DNA of 41,252 bases from Rufibacter ruber (GTDB lineage: Bacteria > Bacteroidota > Bacteroidia > Cytophagales > Hymenobacteraceae). The stretch covers positions 1 through 41,252 of the forward strand of contig NZ_LRMM01000043.1 in NCBI RefSeq assembly GCF_001647275.1. The letters run 5' to 3'. Position 1 is the first letter of the stretch. Every line of letters begins with the position of its first letter. Below are positions 16,921-26,000 of the stretch, one piece after another. Below the pieces are notes generated by a model, which was given only the letters and a program-made list of their open reading frames with translations, was not told the DNA's origin and made no database searches. Made by a program: the position numbers and the translations under genes.

Positions 16921-17997
16921 ATGCCCATAGTTGTCACTCCGTTTTTCAGGAAACTCCTGTTCAAGTTTGATGCCCGCACCTCCAGAGGGGCCATGCGGGA
17001 GCACCATGCCCACTATATTCGCATTCACCATACAGACAACCCGCAGGTGCAGGGGTGGGGGGAGTGCTCGCCGCTGCCCGGGCTGAGCCTTGATTACCGC
17101 CCAGACTTCTATCAGGTGCTGCAGGAACTGTGCCGGGAGTACAACTCCCTGGAGCTCAAGCGGGGGCAAGAGGAGGAAGGCGAATACTTTTGGCTGAAGC
17201 TGCAGGACTTCCCCTCTATTTTATTCGCCTGGGAAACCGCCTGGGTTGATTTTCTGAGGGGGGGCAACAAAGTGCTCTACAAGTCAAGCTTCACCAGAGG
17301 GGAAAGCGGGATTAAGATGAACGGCCTGGTCTGGATGGGAGAGGCTGCCTTTATGCGGGAGCAGATTGAGAAGAAGCTGGAGCAGGGTTTTACGTGCCTC
17401 AAATTGAAAATTGGCGGGCTTGACTTTGTGCAGGAAATCAAGATCCTCAGGGAAATCAGGAAAGTGGCGGGTGCCGACCAACTGGAGCTGCGGCTAGATG
17501 CCAACGGCGCGTTTGCGGTGCAGGAAGCGGAGGAGAAACTCAGGGAGCTGGCTTTGTTTGACATTCATTCTATTGAGCAGCCCATCAGGCAGGGGCAACT
17601 TGAGGCCATGCAGCTCCTGTGTGGTGTGTCGCCCATCCCTATAGCCCTTGATGAGGAGTTAATAGGCGTACAGGGAACCGAGCAGAAATGGAAGTTGCTG
17701 GATTTCATTCGTCCAGCCTATGTGATTTTAAAGCCAACTTTAACCGGCGGGCTTTCCTCTTCCCGGAGCTGGATTCAGGTGGCCGAGTCATTGGGTATAG
17801 CCTGGTGGCTCACCTCAGCACTTGAGTCTAACATTGGCCTGAACGCCATTGCCCAGTTTGCCGCCGAGTTCCACAACCCGCTTCCGCAGGGCTTGGGTAC
17901 CGGGCAGTTATACCACAACAACCTGGCGTCACCGCTGCAGGTAAGAGGCGAGGAGCTGTGGTACAACCCGGAGCAGAGCTGGGAGCTGCCAACCTAA
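16921..17997 (+). CDS. menC: o-succinylbenzoate synthase
   Basis: This is an enolase-superfamily enzyme of menaquinone synthesis that dehydrates SHCHC to o-succinylbenzoate. The ATG at 16921 gives MPIVVTPFFRKLLFKFDARTSRG. The N-terminal capping region contains GWGECSPLPGLS. The barrel carries CLKLKIGG (Lys-x-Lys catalytic pair), LRLDANGAF (metal Asp), IEQPI (metal Glu), ALDEEL (metal Asp), VILKPTLTGG (second catalytic Lys) and LTSALESNIGL. The length of 358 residues is normal. It is divergent from egtB and convergent with the sirtuin gene, with a hairpin repeat between. Related dipeptide epimerases share the fold, but this arrangement of motifs matches MenC of Bacteroidota. Confidence 0.88.
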   Translation: MPIVVTPFFRKLLFKFDARTSRGAMREHHAHYIRIHHTDNPQVQGWGECSPLPGLSLDYRPDFYQVLQELCREYNSLELKRGQEEEGEYFWLKLQDFPSILFAWETAWVDFLRGGNKVLYKSSFTRGESGIKMNGLVWMGEAAFMREQIEKKLEQGFTCLKLKIGGLDFVQEIKILREIRKVAGADQLELRLDANGAFAVQEAEEKLRELALFDIHSIEQPIRQGQLEAMQLLCGVSPIPIALDEELIGVQGTEQKWKLLDFIRPAYVILKPTLTGGLSSSRSWIQVAESLGIAWWLTSALESNIGLNAIAQFAAEFHNPLPQGLGTGQLYHNNLASPLQVRGEELWYNPEQSWELPT

Positions 17998-18000
17998 ACA

Positions 18001-18042
18001 TCCTGTTTTCGCTGTTTTTCTGAAAACAGCCCGAAAACAGGA
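18001..18042. repeat. dispersed hairpin repeat, copy 11
   Basis: TCCTGTTTTCGCTGTTTTTC on the left; AAAACAGCCCGAAAACAGGA on the right, with the left arm two bases short. It lies between the convergent menC and sirtuin genes. Confidence 0.85.
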
Positions 18043-18069
18043 ACTGCTGAAACGGAGGGGGAGAAACGG

Positions 18070-18759
18070 TTATTTTTCCAGCAGCGCTTTGACCAGTTGC
18101 GGCACGCCCACCGTTGCCTTCTCCTGGATTATAGTCACATTACGGCGGTGGCTCAGAGCAGGGGTGTGCGGGTCAACCAGGTAAACAGGGGTGTCATGCG
18201 GGGCGTAAGACAAGAGCCCGGCAGCCGGGTACACTTGCAGGCTGGTGCCAATGACCAGAAAATAATCTGCCGTTAAGGCTTCTTCAATGGCCTGTTCCAT
18301 CATGGGCACGGCTTCGCCGAACCAGACAATATTGGGTCGCAGCTGATATCCTTTCTCGCATAAGTCCCCCAGGTTCAGTTCCCAACCCGTCATGGGGTAA
18401 ACCAAAGATTCATCATAGGTGCTCCGGCTTTCAAAGAGCTTGCCGTGCAGGTGCAGAATGTGGGAGGAACCCGCGCGTTCATGCAGGTCATCTACATTTT
18501 GGGTGATGATACGCACGTCATAATTCTGCTCCAGGTCCACCAGCGCCCTGTGTCCTGCATTTGGCTCCACCCCCTGCGCGCTCTTGCGCCGCTGGTTGTA
18601 AAACTCCAGTACCAGTTCAGGATTCCTGCGCCACCCTTCCGGCGAGGCTACAGCCATGACATCATGGCCTTCCCAGAGACCGTTGGCATCTCTGAAAGTG
18701 GCCAAACCGCTTTCAGCACTGATTCCTGCCCCGGTGAGTACTACAACTTTCTGCCGCAT
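18070..18759 (-). CDS. Sir2-family NAD-dependent protein deacylase
   Basis: This is a class III-like sirtuin of 229 residues that removes acyl groups from protein lysines using NAD. The ATG at 18757-18759 gives MRQKVVVLTGAGISAESGLATFRD, containing the GAGIS NAD loop. TQNVDDLHERAG and the catalytic His in HLHG follow. LEFYNQRR carries the Tyr-x-x-Arg pattern linked with desuccinylase-type specificity. The usual four-Cys zinc ribbon is not present: between HLHG and RPNIVWFGEAVP only one Cys is seen. I believe this zinc-less variant is common among Bacteroidota sirtuins. An 18-codon open extension upstream is rejected because it lacks family sequence. Confidence 0.9.
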   Translation of the reverse strand: MRQKVVVLTGAGISAESGLATFRDANGLWEGHDVMAVASPEGWRRNPELVLEFYNQRRKSAQGVEPNAGHRALVDLEQNYDVRIITQNVDDLHERAGSSHILHLHGKLFESRSTYDESLVYPMTGWELNLGDLCEKGYQLRPNIVWFGEAVPMMEQAIEEALTADYFLVIGTSLQVYPAAGLLSYAPHDTPVYLVDPHTPALSHRRNVTIIQEKATVGVPQLVKALLEK

Positions 18760-18865
18760 AACACTAAGTAAATGAAGAGGTAAGGGTGTCTTGGGTTTAG
18801 TAGGGGTTACCACATTCCCGTTTACTTATTCCCTTTCTAAAAGATTCAGAAGTCTGGAAACAGAA

Positions 18866-18909
18866 ACTCCTTTTTTGCTGTTTTTAGAAAAACAGGCCAA
18901 AAACGGAGT
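18866..18909. repeat. dispersed hairpin repeat, copy 12
   Basis: Outer arms are changed to ACTCC and GGAGT but still pair. The inner part reads GCTGTTTTTAGAAAAACAGGC. The compensating outer change suggests that pairing is maintained. It lies between topA and the sirtuin gene. Confidence 0.75.
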
Positions 18910-18939
18910 GAACAAAGATTAATGCGCCGCCTTTAGCCT

Positions 18940-21369
18940 TTAGCTTGACTTCTTTTTAGTGGCAGGCTTGGTGGTGGTTCCTTTTTTGGCGGCTGCTTTT
19001 TTGGCCGGGCCTTTCTTGGCGGCGGCTGGGGTGTCTGCCGTGGCCGCTTTCTTCTTGAAACCTCCCCGCGCAGGTTTGTCTGGCGTCTTCTCTGCCAAGT
19101 CCAGACACTGCTCCAGCGTCAGTTCTGCCGGCTCTTGCCCCTTGGGGATTTTCACGTTCTTCTTGCCCACCACAATGTAAGGCCCAAAACGACCATTCAG
19201 CACTTGCACGTCCGGGTTCTCCGGGAATGATTTGATCAGCTTCTCGGCATCTGCCTTGCGTTTGGCCTCAATAAGGGCTACGGCTTCCTGCTCTGTCACC
19301 AGCAGCGGGTCCAGGTCTTTGGGCAGCGAGTAGAACTTGCTGTTGTGCTGAATGTAGGGGCCAAACCGGCCAATGGCGGCTTTCATGTCCTTGCCTTCGT
19401 ACTCACCTACCACGCGCGGCAACTTGAATAATTCCAAGGCTTGCTCTAAGGTGATAGACTCCAGGAACTGTCCCTTGCGCAGGCTGGCATAGGCCGGTTT
19501 GGCATCTGTGCCCTCTACCTCTTCCCCTAGCTGCACATACGGCCCAAAGCGCCCCAGCTTGGCAATCACTTTCATGCCAGAGACCGGGTCAACGCCTAGT
19601 TCGCGGGCCCCGCTAACGGTAGACCTTTCAACGTTGGCACTGCTTTCAATGGTTTTATGAAAACTTGAGTAGAAGGTGTCAATCATCTTGTCCCACTGCT
19701 TCTTACCGCTGGCTATCTCATCAAATTCTTCTTCTACCCTGGCGGTGAAGGAATAGTCAATCACACTTTCAAAATGGGAGACCAGAAAATCAGTGACCAC
19801 CATGGCAATGTCAGTGGGGAACAGCTTGGCTTTTTCGGCCCCGGCCATCTCTGTTTTCTGCTGCGCCGTGATCTGGTCTTTCTCCAGAGTAAGTACCTGG
19901 TAAGGCCGCTCTTTCCCTTCTCTATTGTCTTTTTCCACGTAGCCGCGTTTTTGAATGGTAGAGATGGTAGGCGCGTACGTAGACGGGCGCCCAATGCCCA
20001 TTTCCTCCAGTTTTTTCACCAGGCTCGCCTCTGTGTAGCGCGGGGCTGGGCGGCTGAAGCGCTGGGTGGCCTGCAGGCGCTGCAGTTGCAGCGCCTGGCC
20101 TTCTGAGAGCGGAGGCAACATGCCTTTCACATCATCATCGGCCAGTTCCTCGTCATCTGTTGACTCTGAGTACACTTTCAGGAAACCTTCAAAGCGCACC
20201 ACTTCGCCGGTGGCGATGAGTCTCTCTGGCTGGCCGCTAATGCTGATGGTGGCGGTGGTTTTCTCTATCTCGGCGTCTGCCATCTGCGAGGCAATGGCGC
20301 GTTTCCTGATCAGGTCATAGAGGCGCTGCTCATTGCGGTCATCACTCACGAGGGTGGCGGCAAAGTCAGTGGGCCTGATAGATTCGTGGGCCTCCTGCGC
20401 CTGCTTTGATTTGGTCTTGTACTGGCGGGTCTTCACGTAGTTGTCCCCAAAACTGCGGGCAATTTCGGCGGCAGCCGCCGTCATGGCATCCTGAGACAGG
20501 TTCACCGAGTCTGTACGCATGTAGGAGATCTTACCGGCCTCATACAGGCGCTGCGCCACGGTCATGGTCTGGGCAACAGAGAAGTAAAGTTTGCGGCTGG
20601 CCTCCTGCTGCAGGGTGGAGGTGGTGAAGGGCGGGGCAGGGGTGCGCTTGGTTGGTTTTTTCTCCAGGCTCTCAATGGTGAAGGCCGCGCCAATGCAGCG
20701 CCTGAGGAAATCCTCTGCCTCTTCACGGGTTTTGAAGCGGGTGTTCAACTCTGCCTCCAGTCTCTTGCCACCGGCGTCAAACTGCGCCACCACCTTAAAG
20801 GCCGACTCCGCTTTGTGGCGCTCAATTTCCCGCTCCCGCTCTACCACCAGGCGTACCGCCACTGACTGTACACGGCCGGCGGAAAGGCCGGTTTTGATTT
20901 TCTTCCAGAGCACCGGTGACAGCTCAAACCCCACCAGACGGTCCAGCACGCGCCGTGCCTGCTGGGCGTTCACCAGGTTCACATCAATGGTGCGCGGGTT
21001 CTCAATGGCGTTTAAAATGGCATTCTTGGTGATCTCCCTGAACACAATGCGGCGGGTTTTGGCCTCGTTCAGGTTCAGGGCCTCGGCCAGATGCCAGGAA
21101 ATGGCCTCCCCCTCGCGGTCCTCATCAGAGGCGAGCCAGACCACCTCTGCCTCTTTGGCCAGTTTCTTAAGTTGGGAGATGACCTCTTTTTTGTCAGAGT
21201 TTATGACATAAGTTGGCTTGAATCCGTTTTGAATATCAATTGCGTTGTTATCTTTGGGGAGGTCGCGCACGTGTCCGAAGCTGGATTTTACAATAAAATC
21301 CTTGCCTAGATAGCCTTCAATGGTCTTGGCCTTGGCCGGCGACTCCACAATAACTAAGTTTTTTATCAT
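18940..21369 (-). CDS. topA: DNA topoisomerase I
   Basis: This type IA topoisomerase relaxes negative supercoils. The ATG at 21367-21369 gives MIKNLVIVESPAKAKTIEGYLG, the TOPRIM start. The TOPRIM acidic motif is WLASDEDREGEAISWHL. The catalytic Tyr is in ISYMRTDSVNLS. ATYAPTISTIQKRGYV and the rest of the cleavage domain follow. The C-terminal region has three repeats of the form GRFGPY(V/I), which replace Cys zinc fingers. The tail is Lys/Ala/Pro-rich (AAAKKGTTTKPATKKKSS), a disordered basic extension likely to increase DNA affinity. About 809 residues is normal for the phylum. It stands alone; a hairpin repeat lies between it and the sirtuin gene. Confidence 0.96.
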   Translation of the reverse strand: MIKNLVIVESPAKAKTIEGYLGKDFIVKSSFGHVRDLPKDNNAIDIQNGFKPTYVINSDKKEVISQLKKLAKEAEVVWLASDEDREGEAISWHLAEALNLNEAKTRRIVFREITKNAILNAIENPRTIDVNLVNAQQARRVLDRLVGFELSPVLWKKIKTGLSAGRVQSVAVRLVVEREREIERHKAESAFKVVAQFDAGGKRLEAELNTRFKTREEAEDFLRRCIGAAFTIESLEKKPTKRTPAPPFTTSTLQQEASRKLYFSVAQTMTVAQRLYEAGKISYMRTDSVNLSQDAMTAAAAEIARSFGDNYVKTRQYKTKSKQAQEAHESIRPTDFAATLVSDDRNEQRLYDLIRKRAIASQMADAEIEKTTATISISGQPERLIATGEVVRFEGFLKVYSESTDDEELADDDVKGMLPPLSEGQALQLQRLQATQRFSRPAPRYTEASLVKKLEEMGIGRPSTYAPTISTIQKRGYVEKDNREGKERPYQVLTLEKDQITAQQKTEMAGAEKAKLFPTDIAMVVTDFLVSHFESVIDYSFTARVEEEFDEIASGKKQWDKMIDTFYSSFHKTIESSANVERSTVSGARELGVDPVSGMKVIAKLGRFGPYVQLGEEVEGTDAKPAYASLRKGQFLESITLEQALELFKLPRVVGEYEGKDMKAAIGRFGPYIQHNSKFYSLPKDLDPLLVTEQEAVALIEAKRKADAEKLIKSFPENPDVQVLNGRFGPYIVVGKKNVKIPKGQEPAELTLEQCLDLAEKTPDKPARGGFKKKAATADTPAAAKKGPAKKAAAKKGTTTKPATKKKSS

Positions 21370-21521
21370 ACAGGAAAAGAGGCGGGCAGTGCCCAAAAAT
21401 TTTTCAAAGATGAAGTAATTTTCTGAGACAATGCAAACCGGTAGTGAAGGAGACGGTTTCTCAGTAGGTACTTAAATATATACCAAGACTCTGTAAAAAG
21501 GTTTTTTAGCCATCTAGTAGA

Positions 21522-22006
21522 ATGAAGAATCTTTTATTGATGCGGCACGCCACGGCGGCCGAAAAAGAAACGGGGCAGCAGGATGCTGACCGGGAACTGA
21601 CTCTTTTTGGGGAGCGCCAGGCCGGCGAGATGGGCATCAAGCTGAAGAGCCTGGGGCTGGTGCCAGAGCTGGTTCTGTGCAGCCCCGCCGTACGCACCCG
21701 CGCCACCGTTGAGAACCTCATGGCCGAGGTGGGGCGCAACCTGCCTTTGCAGCTGGAGCAGGTGATCTACCATGGCTCTGAGACTGAGATCTGCGTCTTG
21801 TCTCAGATGTTTCTGATGAGGTAGACACTCTGCTGCTAGTGGGGCACAATCCGGTGATCTCTTTTCTGGCCGCCATGCTCCAGCATGAAGGGCAAGAGCC
21901 TGTAAACTTTCTACCGGCCACCGTGGCCCACCTGCATTTCACCGGCATGACGTGGGAGCATTTGCGGGCGGGCACCTGTAAACTGCAGGCTCTCTACACC
22001 GCGTAG
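21522..22006 (+). pseudogene. sixA: SixA-like phosphohistidine phosphatase, frameshifted
   Basis: This is a histidine-phosphatase-superfamily gene of the SixA type, which dephosphorylates phosphohistidine domains. The first part reads MKNLLLMRHATAAEKETG with the RHG-type catalytic motif, then DRELTLFGERQAGEMG and LVLCSPAVRTRATVE, and stops early at about 21822. In another frame the rest of the family continues without a break: DLRLVSDVSDEVDTLLLVGHNP, containing the second catalytic His, to LQALYTA and a stop at 22004-22006. The switch lies near 21786-21797 and is consistent with loss of one base (GAGAT-CTGCG). A sequencing error cannot be excluded. A hairpin repeat begins right after the stop. 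Confidence 0.82.
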
Positions 22007-22008
22007 CC

Positions 22009-22054
22009 TTTCTGTTTTTTGGCCTGTTATCTTGAAAACAGGCAAAAACAGAAA
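22009..22054. repeat. dispersed hairpin repeat, copy 13
   Basis: TTTCTGTTTTTTGGCCTGTTA and GAAAACAGGCAAAAACAGAAA with a disturbed loop. It follows the frameshifted sixA stop and precedes the parA leader. Confidence 0.8.
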
Positions 22055-22127
22055 TGGATTGGCGTTTTCTTTTGTAGTTTAGCGCAGTTTCAGCGGTGAA
22101 AAATTTATTTTAGATTTTCTGCAACCT

Positions 22128-22877
22128 ATGCCAGCAACCATCGTATCGGTCATCAACCAAAAAGGGGGTACGGGTAAAACCACCACTACCATTAACCTGG
22201 GAAGTGCCCTCCAGAGACTGGGAAAACGCGTTTTGTTGATCGATCTTGACCCCCAAGCCAACCTCTCTTATTCCTTAGGTATCACGGAGCCCGCCTGTAC
22301 GCTGGCCGAGGTCTTTTCCGGGCAGCAGAAACTCACTGACTGCCTGCAGGAGAGAAACGGTCTCTGGGTGGCCCCGGGCTCCAATGAACTGGTTGATATA
22401 GAGATTTCACTGGTAAGCCAGAAGGAGCGGGAGCTGTTCCTGCAGCACATGCTGCGGGAGGTGGAAGGCTTTGACTACATCCTGATTGACTGCCCGCCTT
22501 CCCTGTCCCTGTTGACCTTGAACGCGCTGGTGGCCTCTACTGAGGTGGTCATTCCTTTGCAGATGGAAGTGCTTACCCTGCAGGGGTTGGGGCAAATCCT
22601 GAACACGGTGGCGCAGATCAGGGAAACGCTGAACCCTAACCTGCGGGTGAAGGGCATAGTGGTGGTCATGTTTGACAAGCGCCGCAAGTTGAGCTCTGAG
22701 ATTGAAGATTACCTGAAGGAGAACATTGATGAATACATCTTCCACCAGCGCATCAGGCTGAACGTCAAACTGGCAGAGGCGCCTTCCTTTGGGCAAAGTG
22801 TGCTGGATTATGACGCATCTTCTTATGGGGCCAAAGATTACCTGGGGTTGGCCAAAGAATTTGTATCAATTTCTTAG
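22128..22877 (+). CDS. ParA/Soj-family ATPase, solitary, beside chemosensory operon
   Basis: This is a 249-residue ParA-type ATPase of the kind that forms ATP-dependent dimers on DNA and positions cargo. It begins MPATIVSVINQKGGTGKTTTTINLG, with the deviant Walker A KGGTGKTT at about 12-19. LLIDLDPQANLSYSLG (Walker A'), YILIDCPPSLSLLTLNAL (Walker B region) and VIPLQMEVLTLQGLGQI follow. No ParB gene lies beside it and I see no parS-like cluster, so chromosome partition is unlikely for this copy. It lies 132 bp upstream of the giant chemoreceptor, on the same strand. Lone ParA homologues in other chemotaxis clusters (PpfA in Rhodobacter, ParC in Vibrio) position signalling arrays, which is the likely role here (inference). 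Confidence 0.9.
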   Translation: MPATIVSVINQKGGTGKTTTTINLGSALQRLGKRVLLIDLDPQANLSYSLGITEPACTLAEVFSGQQKLTDCLQERNGLWVAPGSNELVDIEISLVSQKERELFLQHMLREVEGFDYILIDCPPSLSLLTLNALVASTEVVIPLQMEVLTLQGLGQILNTVAQIRETLNPNLRVKGIVVVMFDKRRKLSSEIEDYLKENIDEYIFHQRIRLNVKLAEAPSFGQSVLDYDASSYGAKDYLGLAKEFVSIS

Positions 22878-23009
22878 CAAGGGAAACTTTCAGAAGTCTT
22901 ATAATATTAGTAAATTGCGTGGTGGGCAGATTTGCAGCGCCACCGCATAAAAATTAAATTGGCATCTTTTGCCGCAGCAGATACATAACGCTCCTCAATC
23001 ATAGATAAG

Positions 23010-26000
23010 ATGGCTTTAGGTAAGAATCTAAAACTCAACAAGGATAAACTCATTGGGAAGGCAGAGGCTGGAGCTCCTGCTGGAGACCCGCAGGAAGGCG
23101 CCCCTTCCACTCCTGCAGAGACCCCTCCTGCAGAACAGCCCAAAGAAGATGAGACCCTTGTAGTAGAGGTGCCGTTGGCAGATGTAAAAGTCTCTGCCAC
23201 CAAAGCCTCTGCTGGCAAGGAAACCCGTGCAGAAGGAAAAGGAAAAGAAATGGAAAAGGGTGTGCCAATGGCCACAAATTCAATCGCCCGCATGTCTCAT
23301 GACCAGGCAAAGAACCAGGCCAGGAAAAGTGATTCGCCCAGGCTGTCAACAGAGAACCAGGACTCTGACTATATTAACGAGCAGTTGAACCGCGTGCTCT
23401 ACGCGCTGGACGCTTTTAAGAAGGGAGACGTTTCGGTTCGTCTGACCAAGCAGAACAACGACATCTTCTCTGAGATTGCCGAAGCCTACAACTCCATGGT
23501 GGAGATGATTGGCGGGGTAGGCGGCGAGGTGTCCCGTATCTCTAAAGTAGCCGGGGTGGAGGGGAACCTGAAAGCCCGTGCCTCAGCAGAGAACGCCTCC
23601 GGTTTCTGGAAAGACATGATCAACAATATCAACGGCCTGGTTGACTCCATTGCCGTTCCGGTATTAGAGGTGGGCAAGGTATTGAAGAACATCTCCCGGG
23701 GTAATCTGGATGAGACGTTCCAGATTCCCGTGTCCGGTGACTTCAAGGTCATGGCCGAAACCATCAACCGTACCATTGACAACCTGAACCTGTTTGCCGG
23801 TGAGGTAACCCGGGTGGCGCTGGAAGTGGGTACCGAAGGTAAACTGGGCGGACAGGCGTCTGTACCAAACGTGGCCGGTATCTGGAAAGAGCTGACCGAT
23901 AATGTGAACGCCATGGCCTCTAACCTTACCTCTCAGGTAAGGGATATTGCCAAAGTAACCACGGCCGTGGCCCAGGGTAATCTGGACCAGAAGGTAACAG
24001 TAGACCTGAAAGGGGAAATGCTTCAGCTGAAGGAGAACATCAACCAGATGGTGGACTCTTTGAACATCTTCGGGGATGAAGTAACCCGGGTGGCCCGTGA
24101 AGTGGGTACTGAGGGTAAACTGGGAGGCCAGGCGAAGGTGCCGAACGTGGGCGGGGTATGGAAAGACCTCACCGACAACGTGAACACCATGGCCAGCAAC
24201 TTAACCTCGCAGCTCCGTGACATTGCCAACGTGGCCACCGCGGTGGCGAAAGGGGACTTGACCCAGAAGATCACAGTAAATGTGAAAGGTGAGCTGGCCG
24301 AGCTAAAAGACAACCTGAACCAGATGGTGGACAGCCTTAACATCTTCGCGGATGAGGTGACCCGGGTAAGCCGTGAGGTGGGTACCGAAGGTATCTTGGG
24401 TGGGCAAGCCAACGTGCCAAAGGTAGCCGGTATCTGGAAAGAGCTGACCGACAACGTGAACTCCATGGCCTCCAACCTGACCCTGCAAGTTCGTGACATC
24501 GCCAATGTTGCGACTGCGGTGGCGAGAGGTGACCTGAGCCAGAAGATCACGGTAAATGTAAATGGCGAGCTTCTTCAGCTGAAGGACAACCTGAACCAGA
24601 TGGTGGACAGCCTTAACATCTTTGCCGGTGAGGTGACCCGTGTGGCACTGGAAGTGGGTACCGAGGGTAAACTGGGCGGACAGGCATCTGTGCCAAACGT
24701 GGCAGGTGTTTGGAAGGCCCTAACTGACAATGTGAACTACATGGCCTCCAACCTGACGCTACAAGTTCGTGACATTGCCAACGTAGCAACTGCTGTTGCC
24801 CGTGGTGACCTGAGCCAGAAGATCACGGTGAACGTGAAAGGCGAGTTGGCCGAGCTGAAAGACAACCTGAACCAGATGGTGGACTCGCTGAACATCTTCG
24901 CCGGTGAGGTAACTAGGGTGGCCCGTGAAGTGGGTACCGAAGGTAAACTGGGCGGCCAGGCATCGGTGCCAAACGTAGGCGGTGTTTGGAAAGACCTGAC
25001 AGAAAATGTGAACTACATGGCGTCTAATTTGACGCTGCAAGTACGTGATATAGCCAATGTGGCAACTGCGGTGGCTCGCGGAGATTTGAGCCAGAAGATC
25101 ACTGTAGGGGTGAAAGGCGAACTGGCCGAACTGAAGGACAACCTGAACCAGATGGTGGACAGCTTGAACATCTTCGCCGGTGAGGTGACCCGGGTGGCGC
25201 TGGAAGTGGGTACCGAGGGTAAACTGGGCGGACAGGCATCTGTGCCGAACGTGGCAGGAACCTGGAAGGCGCTCACTGACAACGTGAACTCCATGGCCTC
25301 CAACCTGACGCTGCAGGTGCGTGACATCGCGAATGTGGCGACCGCGGTGGCGAGAGGTGACCTGAGCCAGAAGATCACGGTGAACGTGAAGGGCGAGCTG
25401 GCCGAGCTGAAAGACAACCTGAACCAGATGGTGGACAGCTTGAACATCTTCGCCGGTGAGGTGACCCGCGTGGCGAAAGAAGTAGGAACCGAAGGTAAAC
25501 TGGGCGGCCAGGCCAATGTGCCAAACGTAGGTGGTGTTTGGAAAGACCTCACCGAGAACGTAAACTACATGGCCTCCAACCTGACGCTGCAGGTGCGTGA
25601 CATTGCCAACGTGGCGACCGCGGTGGCGAGAGGTGACCTGAGCCAGAAGATTACGGTAGATGTGAAAGGCGAGCTCCTTCAATTGAAGGACAACCTGAAC
25701 CAGATGGTGGACTCGCTCAACATCTTCGCCGGTGAGGTAACCAGAGTGGCCCGTGAAGTGGGTACTGAAGGAATCTTAGGTGGTCAAGCCAGCGTGCCTA
25801 ATGTAGGTGGCGTTTGGAAAGACCTGACTGAGAACGTGAACTACATGGCGTCCAACCTGACGCTGCAAGTGCGTGATATTGCCAACGTGGCAACTGCCGT
25901 TGCCCGTGGTGATTTGAGCCAGAAGATTACCGTTGATGTAAAAGGCGAATTAGCCGAACTGAAGAATAACCTGAACCAGATGGTGGACTCGCTCAATATT

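Noticed and set aside
22128-22877. Chromosome or plasmid partition (parAB) locus
   Set aside because: No ParB gene or parS-like site is present and the gene leads directly into a chemosensory operon.
24759-25682. A 307-residue open frame on the minus strand across the receptor repeats
   Set aside because: It is His/Val-rich and itself repeats with the 276-bp period, which is the expected shadow of a repeated coding strand. The plus-strand receptor has clear domain homology.
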